From Limnomonas spitsbergensis (taxonomy: Eukaryota > Chlorophyta > Chlorophyceae > Chlamydomonadales), in contig JAYJMM010000026.1 in NCBI GenBank assembly GCA_037349105.1, forward strand, positions 558,001-622,000: a DNA stretch of 64,000 nucleotides, given 5' to 3'. The notes under the pieces were generated by a model. It made no database searches. It saw only the letters and a program-made list of their open reading frames with translations, and was not told the DNA's origin. Positions within the stretch are counted from its first letter, which is position 1; each line of letters begins with the position of its first letter. A program made the translations under genes and the position numbers. Below, piece after piece: positions 57,501 to 64,000 of the stretch.

Positions 57501-60500
57501 TGCGTGCCGGGCCAACTGCAGGTGCAGGCGTCGCTGCTGTGCTTGCAGAGGGAGGCAGTTCCAGTGACACCTGTGGTGGCCGGTGGCTGCGAGCCGAGCC
57601 AACTGCAGGTGCAGGCGTCGCGGATGTGCTTGCAGAGGGAGGTAGTTCCAGTAACACCTGTGGTGACCGGTGGCTGCGAGCCGGGCCAAGTGCAGGTGCA
57701 GGCGTCGCGGCTGTGCTTGCAGATGGAGGCAGGTCCAGCGACACCTGTGGTGGCCGGTGGCTGCAAGCCGAGCTAACTGCAGGTGCAGGCGTCACGGCTG
57801 TGTTTGCAGAGGAGGCAGTTCCTGTGACACCTGTGGTGATCGGTGGCTGCGAGCCTGGCCAACTGCAGGTGCAGACTTCACAGCTGTGCTTGCAGAGGAG
57901 GCAGTTTCTGTGACACCTGTGCTGGCCGGTGGCTGTAAGCCGGGCCAGCTGCAGGTGCAGGCGTCAGGGCTGTGTTTGCAGAGGGAGGCAGTTCATGTGA
58001 CACCTGTGGTGATCGGTGGCTGTGAGCCGGACCAAGTGCAGGTGCAGGCGTCACGGCTGTGCTTGCAGAGGGAGGCAGTTCCTGTGACACCTGTGGTGGC
58101 CGGGGGCTGTGAGCCGGGCCAGCTGCAGGTGCAGGCGTCACGGCTGTGTTTGCAGAGGGAGGCAGTTCCTGTGACACCTGTGGTGGCCGGTGGCTGTGAG
58201 CCGGGCCAGCTACAAGTGCAGGCGCCACGGCTGTGCTTGCAGAGGGAGGCAGCTCCTGTGACACCTGTGGTGGCCGGTGGCTGCAAGCCGGGCCAACTGC
58301 AGGCGCAGGCGTCGCGGCTGTGCTTGCAGAGGGAGGCAGTTCCTGTTACACCTGTGGTGGGAGGGGGCTGTAAGCCGGGCCAACTGCAGGTGCAGACGTC
58401 ACAGCTGTGCTTGCAGAGGGAGGCAGCTCCAGTGACACCTGTGGTGGCCGGTGGCTGCGAGCCGAGCCAACTGCAGGTGCAGGCGTCGCGGATGTGCTTG
58501 CAGAGGGAGGCAGTTCATGTGACACCTGTGGTGATGGGTGGTTGCGAGCCTGGCCAACTGCAGGTGCAGACGTCACGGCTTTGCTTGCAGAGGGAGGCAG
58601 TTCCAGTGACACCTGCGTTGATCAGTGGCTGCGTGCCGGGCCAACTGCAGGTTCTGGCGTCGCTGCTGTGCTTGCAGAGGGAGGCAGTTCCAGTGACACC
58701 TGTGGTGGCCGGTGGCTGCGAGCCGAGCCAACTGCAGGTGCAGGCGTCGCGGATGTGCTTGCAGAGGGAGGTAGTTCCAGTGACACCTGTGGTGACCGGT
58801 GGCTGCGAGCCGAGCCAACTGCAGGTGCAGGCGTCGCTGCTGTGCTTGCAGAGGGAGGCAGTTCCAGTGACACCTGTGGAGGCCGGTGGCTGCGAGCCGA
58901 GCCAACTGCAGGTGCAGGCGTCGCGGATGTGCTTGCAGAGGGAGGTAGTTCCAGTGACACCTGTGGTGACCGGTGGCTGCGAGCCGGGCCAAGTGCAGGT
59001 GCAGGCGTCGCGGCTGTGCTTGCAGATGGAGGCAGGTCCAGCGACACCTGTGGTGGCCGGTGGCTGCAAGCCGAGCTAACTGCAGGTGCAGGCGTCACGG
59101 CTGTGTTTGCAGAGGAGGCAGTTCCTGTGACACCTGTGGTGGTCGGTGGCTGCGAGCCTGGCCAACTGCAGGTGCAGACTTCACAGCTGTGCTTGCAGAG
59201 GAGGCAGTTTCTGTGACACCTGTGCTGGCCGGTGGCTGTGAGCCGGGCCAGCTGCAGGTGCAGGCGTCACGGCTGTGTTTGCAGAGAGAGGCAGGTCATG
59301 TGACACCTGTGGTGGCCGGTGGCTGCGAGCCGGGCCAACTGCAGGTGCAGGCGCCACGGCTGTGCTTGCAAAGGGAGGCAGTTCCTGTGACACCTGTGGT
59401 GGCCGGTGGCTGCGAGCCGAGCCAACTGCAGGTGCAGGCGTCGCGGATGTGCTTGCAGAGGGAGGTAGTTCCAGTGACACCTGTGGTGAACGGTGGCTGC
59501 GAGCCGAGCCAACTGCAGGTGCAGGCGTCGCTGCTGTGCTTGCAGAGGGAGGCAGTTCCAGTGACACCTGTGGAGGCCGGTGGCTGCGAGCCGAGCCAAC
59601 TGCAGGTGCAGGCGTCGCGGATGTGCTTGCAGAGGGAGGTAGTTCCAGTGACACCTGTGGTGACCGGTGGCTGCGAGCCGGGCCAAGTGCAGGTGCAGGC
59701 GTCGCGGCTGTGCTTGCAGATGGAGGCAGGTCCAGCGACACCTGTGGTGGCCGGTGGCTGCAAGCCGAGCTAACTGCAGGTGCAGGCGTCACGGCTGTGT
59801 TTGCAGAGGAGGCAGTTCCTGTGACACCTGTGGTGGTCGGTGGCTGCGAGCCTGGCCAACTGCAGGTGCAGACTTCACAGCTGTGCTTGCAGAGGAGGCA
59901 GTTTCTGTGACACCTGTGCTGGCCGGTGGCTGTGAGCCGGGCCAGCTGCAGGTGCAGGCGTCACGGCTGTGTTTGCAGAGGGAGGCAGGTCTTGTGACAC
60001 CTGTGGTGGCCGGTGGCTGCGAGCCGGGCCAACTGCAGGTGCAGGCGCCACGGCTGTGCTTGCAAAGGGAGGCAGTTCCAGTGACACCTGTGGTGGCCGG
60101 TGGCTGCGAGCCGAGCCAACTGCAGGTGCAGGCGTCGCGGATGTGCTTGCAGAGGGAGGTAGTTCCAGTGACACCTGTGGTGACCGGTGGCTGCGAGCCG
60201 AGCCAACTGCAGGTGCAGGCGTCGCTGCTGTGCTTGCAGAGGGAGGCAGTTCCAGTGACACCTGTGGTGGCCGGTGGCTGCGAGCCGAGCCAACTGCAGG
60301 TGCAGGCGTCGCGGATGTGCTTGCAGAGGGAGGCAGTTCCAGTGACACCTGTGGTGACCGGTGGTTGCGAGCCTGGCCAACTGCAGGTGCAGACGTCACG
60401 GCTTTGCTTGCAGAGGGAGGCAGTTCCATTGACACCTGCGTTGATCAGTGGCTGCGTGCCGGGCCAACTGCAGGTGCAGGCGTCGCTGCTGTGCTTGCAG

Positions 60501-63500
60501 AGGGAGGCAGTTCCAGTGACACCTGTGGTGGCCGGTGGCTGCGAGCCGAGCCAACTGCAGGTGCAGGCGTCGCGGATGTGCTTGCAGAGGGAGGTAGTTC
60601 CAGTAACACCTGTGGTGACCGGTGGCTGCGAGCCGGGCCAAGTGCAGGTGCAGGCGTCGCGGCTGTGCTTGCAGATGGAGGCAGGTCCAGCGACACCTGT
60701 GGTGGCCGGTGGCTGCAAGCCGAGCTAACTGCAGGTGCAGGCGTCACGGCTGTGTTTGCAGAGGAGGCAGTTCCTGTGACACCTGTGGTGATCGGTGGCT
60801 GCGAGCCTGGCCAACTGCAGGTGCAGACTTCACAGCTGTGCTTGCAGAGGAGGCAGTTTCTGTTACACCTGTGCTGGCCGGTGGCTGTAAGCCGGGCCAG
60901 CTGCAGGTGCAGGCGTCACGGCTGTGTTTGCAGAGGGAGGCAGTTCATGTGACACCTGTGGTGATCGGTGGCTGTGAGCCGGACCAAGTGCAGGTGCAGG
61001 CGTCACGGCTGTGCTTGCAGAGGGAGGCAGTTCCTGTGACACCTGTGGTGGCCGGGGGCTGTGAGCCGGGCCAGCTGCAGGTGCAGGCGTCACGGCTGTG
61101 TTTGCAGAGGGAGGCAGTTCCTGTGACACCTGTGGTGGCCGGTGGCTGTGAGCCGGGCCAGCTACAAGTGCAGGCGCCACGGCTGTGCTTGCAGAGGGAG
61201 GCAGCTCCTGTGACACCTGTGGTGGCCGGTGGCTGCAAGCCGGGCCAACTGCAGGCGCAGGCGTCGCGGCTGTGCTTGCAGAGGGAGGCAGTTCCTGTTA
61301 CACCTGTGGTGGGAGGGGGCTGTAAGCCGGGCCAACTGCAGGTGCAGACGTCACAGCTGTGCTTGCAGAGGGAGGCAGTTCCAGTGACACCTGTGGTGGC
61401 CGGTGGCTGCGAGCCGAGCCAACTGCAGGTGCAGGCGTCGCGGATGTGCTTGCAGAGGGAGGCAGTTCATGTGACACCTGTGGTGATGGGTGGTTGCGAG
61501 CCTGGCCAACTGCAGGTGCAGACGTCACGGCTTTGCTTGCAGAGGGAGGCAGTTCATGTGACACCTGCGTTGATCAGTGGCTGCGTGCCGGGCCAACTGC
61601 AGGTGCAGGCGTCGCTGCTGTGCTTGCAGAGGGAGGCAGTTCCAGTGACACCTGTGGTGGCCGGTGGCTGCGAGCCGAGCCAACTGCAGGTGCAGGCGTC
61701 GCGGATGTGCTTGCAGAGGGAGGTAGTTCCAGTGACACCTGTGGTGACCGGTGGCTGCGAGCCGAGCCAACTGCAGGTGCAGGCGTCGCTGCTGTGCTTG
61801 CAGAGGGAGGCAGTTCCAGTGACACCTGTGGAGGCCGGTGGCTGCGAGCCGAGCCAACTGCAGGTGCAGGCGTCGCGGATGTGCTTGCAGAGGGAGGTAG
61901 TTCCAGTGACACCTGTGGTGACCGGTGGCTGCGAGCCGGGCCAAGTGCAGGTGCAGGCGTCGCGGCTGTGCTTGCAGATGGAGGCAGGTCCAGCGACACC
62001 TGTGGTGGCCGGTGGCTGCAAGCCGAGCTAACTGCAGGTGCAGGCGTCACGGCTGTGTTTGCAGAGGAGGCAGGTCCTGTGACACCTGTGGTGGTCGGTG
62101 GCTGCGAGCCTGGCCAACTGCAGGTGCAGGCGTCGCTGCTGTGCTTGCAGATGGAGGCAGTTCCAGTGACACCTGTGGTGACCGGTGGCTGCGAGCCGGG
62201 CCAACTGCAGGTGCAGGCGTCGCTGATGTGCTTGCAGAGGGAGGCAGTTCCAGTGACACCTGTGGTGGCCGGTGGCTGCGAGCCGAGCCAACTGCAGATG
62301 CAGGCGTCACGGCTGTGCTTGCAGAGGGAGGCAGTGCCAGTGACACCTGTGGAGGCCGGTGGCTGCGAGCCGAGCCAACTGCAGATGCAGGCGTCACGGC
62401 TGTGCTTGCAGATGGAGGCAGTTCCAGCGACACCTGTGGTGGCCGATGGCTGCGAGCCGAGCCAACTGCAGATGCAGGCGTCGCTGCTGTGCTTGCAGAG
62501 GGAGGCTGTTCCAGTGACACCTGTGGTGGCCGGTGGCTGCGAGCCGAGCCAACTGCAGGTGCAGGCGTCGCGGATGTGCTTGCAGAGGGAGGCAGTTCAT
62601 GTGACACCTGTGGTGATGGGTGGTTGCGAGCCTGGCCAACTGCAGGTGCAGACGTCACGGCTTTGCTTGCAGAGGGAGGCAGTTCCAGTGACACCTGCGT
62701 TGATCAGTGGCTGCGTGCCGGGCCAACTGCAGGTGCAGGCGTCGCTGCTGTGCTTGCAGAGGGAGGCAGTTCCAGTGACACCTGTGGTGGCCGGTGGCTG
62801 CGAGCCGAGCCAACTGCAGGTGCAGGCGTCGCGGATGTGCTTGCAGAGGGAGGTAGTTCCAGTGACACCTGTGGTGACCGGTGGCTGCGAGCCGAGCCAA
62901 CTGCAGGTGCATGCGTCGCTGCTGTGCTTGCAGAGGGAGGCAGTTCCAGTGACACCTGTGGTGGCCGGTGGCTGCGAGCCGAGCCAACTGCAGGTGCAGG
63001 CGTCGCGGATGTGCTTGCAGAGGGAGGTAGTTCCAGTAACACCTGTGGTGACCGGTGGCTGCGAGCCGGGCCAAGTGCAGGTGCAGGCGTCGCGGCTGTG
63101 CTTGCAGATGGAGGCAGGTCCAGCGACACCTGTGGTGGCCGGTGGCTGCAAGCCGAGCTAACTGCAGGTGCAGGCGTCACGGCTGTGTTTGCAGAGGAGG
63201 CAGTTCCTGTGACACCTGTGGTGATCGGTGGCTGCGAGCCTGGCCAACTGCAGGTGCAGACTTCACAGCTGTGCTTGCAGAGGAGGCAGTTTCTGTGACA
63301 CCTGTGCTGGCCGGTGGCTGTAAGCCGGGCCAGCTGCAGGTGCAGGCGTCACGGCTGTGTTTGCAGAGGGAGGCAGTTCATGTGACACCTGTGGTGATCG
63401 GTGGCTGTGAGCCGGACCAAGTGCAGGTGCAGGCGTCACGGCTGTGCTTGCAGAGGGAGGCAGTTCCTGTGACACCTGTGGTGGCCGGGGGCTGTGAGCC

Positions 63501-64000
63501 GGGCCAGCTGCAGGTGCAGGCGTCACGGCTGTGTTTGCAGAGGGAGGCAGTTCCTGTGACACCTGTGGTGGCCGGTGGCTGTGAGCCGGGCCAGCTACAA
63601 GTGCAGGCGCCACGGCTGTGCTTGCAGAGGGAGGCAGCTCCTGTGACACCTGTGGTGGCCGGTGGCTGCAAGCCGGGCCAACTGCAGGCGCAGGCGTCGC
63701 GGCTGTGCTTGCAGAGGGAGGCAGTTCCTGTTACACCTGTGGTGGGAGGGGGCTGTAAGCCGGGCCAACTGCAGGTGCAGACGTCACAGCTGTGCTTGCA
63801 GAGGGAGGCAGTTCCAGTGACACCTGTGGTGGCCGGTGGCTGCGAGCCGAGCCAACTGCAGGTGCAGGCGTCGCGGATGTGCTTGCAGAGGGAGGCAGTT
63901 CATGTGACACCTGTGGTGATGGGTGGTTGCGAGCCTGGCCAACTGCAGGTGCAGACGTCACGGCTTTGCTTGCAGAGGGAGGCAGTTCCAGTGACACCTG
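54541..64000. repeat. 87-bp satellite with higher-order repeats, about 109 units
   Basis: Unit landmarks are GGTGGCTGCGAGCC, CAACTGCAGGTGCAGGCGTC and GTGCTTGCAGAGGGAGGCAG. The unit length is 87 bases, with periodic 86-base units caused by one lost G (GCAGAGGAGGCAG). A TAA-bearing unit (AAGCCGAGCTAACTGCAG) recurs with its TAA ending at 55518, 56821, 57776, 59079, 59773, 60728, 62031 and 63161. These define blocks of 1303, 955, 1303, 694, 955, 1303 and 1130 bases. The array continues past the window's end. Several frames on both strands stay open for hundreds of codons; none runs through the whole array. Confidence 0.97.

Noticed and set aside
54535..63298. Many overlapping open frames of 80-600 codons on both strands, apparently encoding cysteine-rich repeat proteins
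   Set aside because: They follow from a stop-poor 87-bp unit whose length is divisible by three. No single frame crosses the array, starts are internal to units, and both strands are equally open.

Overview
This window is nuclear DNA of a green alga, most likely a chlorophyte of the order Chlamydomonadales. I cannot name the species from sequence alone. The main evidence is a spliced, nuclear-type gene for only the N-terminal half of cytochrome c oxidase subunit II (COX2A). That split, relocated gene is known from Chlamydomonas, Polytomella and their relatives. Other support: many short exons with GT-AG introns, a chloroplast-targeted ribosome recycling factor, TGTAA-type polyadenylation signals, and very abundant intronic repeats. 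All gene models were built by hand from homology plus matching splice phases; no RNA evidence was available.

Layout. (1) 402-5029, minus: secreted two-domain fasciclin (FAS1) protein, 8 exons. (2) 5263-6960: two LINE 3'-end fragments with their 3' tips facing outwards. (3) 7488-20201, minus: SART1/Snu66, a tri-snRNP splicing factor, 12 exons, with several minisatellites in its introns. (4) 20202-22401: gene-poor spacer. (5) 22435-28665, plus: plastid ribosome recycling factor; one intron holds 16 copies of a unit resembling its own 3' splice site. (6) 28666-30195: spacer with a long foldback and a LINE tip. (7) 30196-35079, plus: COX2A, 10 exons. (8) 35080-46912: about 12 kb dominated by LINE remnants, with a 62-bp near-perfect palindrome. 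(9) 46913-51415, minus: plastid-targeted FAD/NAD(P) oxidoreductase of the PKIWI502 type, 6 exons. (10) 51416-53251: spacer of unknown nature. (11) 53252-54538, plus: unknown reading frame built of 138-bp and 75-bp repeats and broken by one TAG. (12) 54541-64000 and beyond: a huge 87-bp satellite with higher-order structure.

The five recognised genes are not functionally linked in an operon sense. They serve the cell surface (FAS1), mRNA splicing (SART1), plastid translation (RRF), mitochondrial respiration (COX2A) and probably plastid redox chemistry (PKIWI502-like). The unifying theme is repeat biology. At least 18 copies of a short dispersed SINE/MITE-like element and about 14 LINE 3' tips occur throughout. 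Three intronic minisatellites lie directly against, or copy, splice sites. I found no convincing tRNA, rRNA or CRISPR array.
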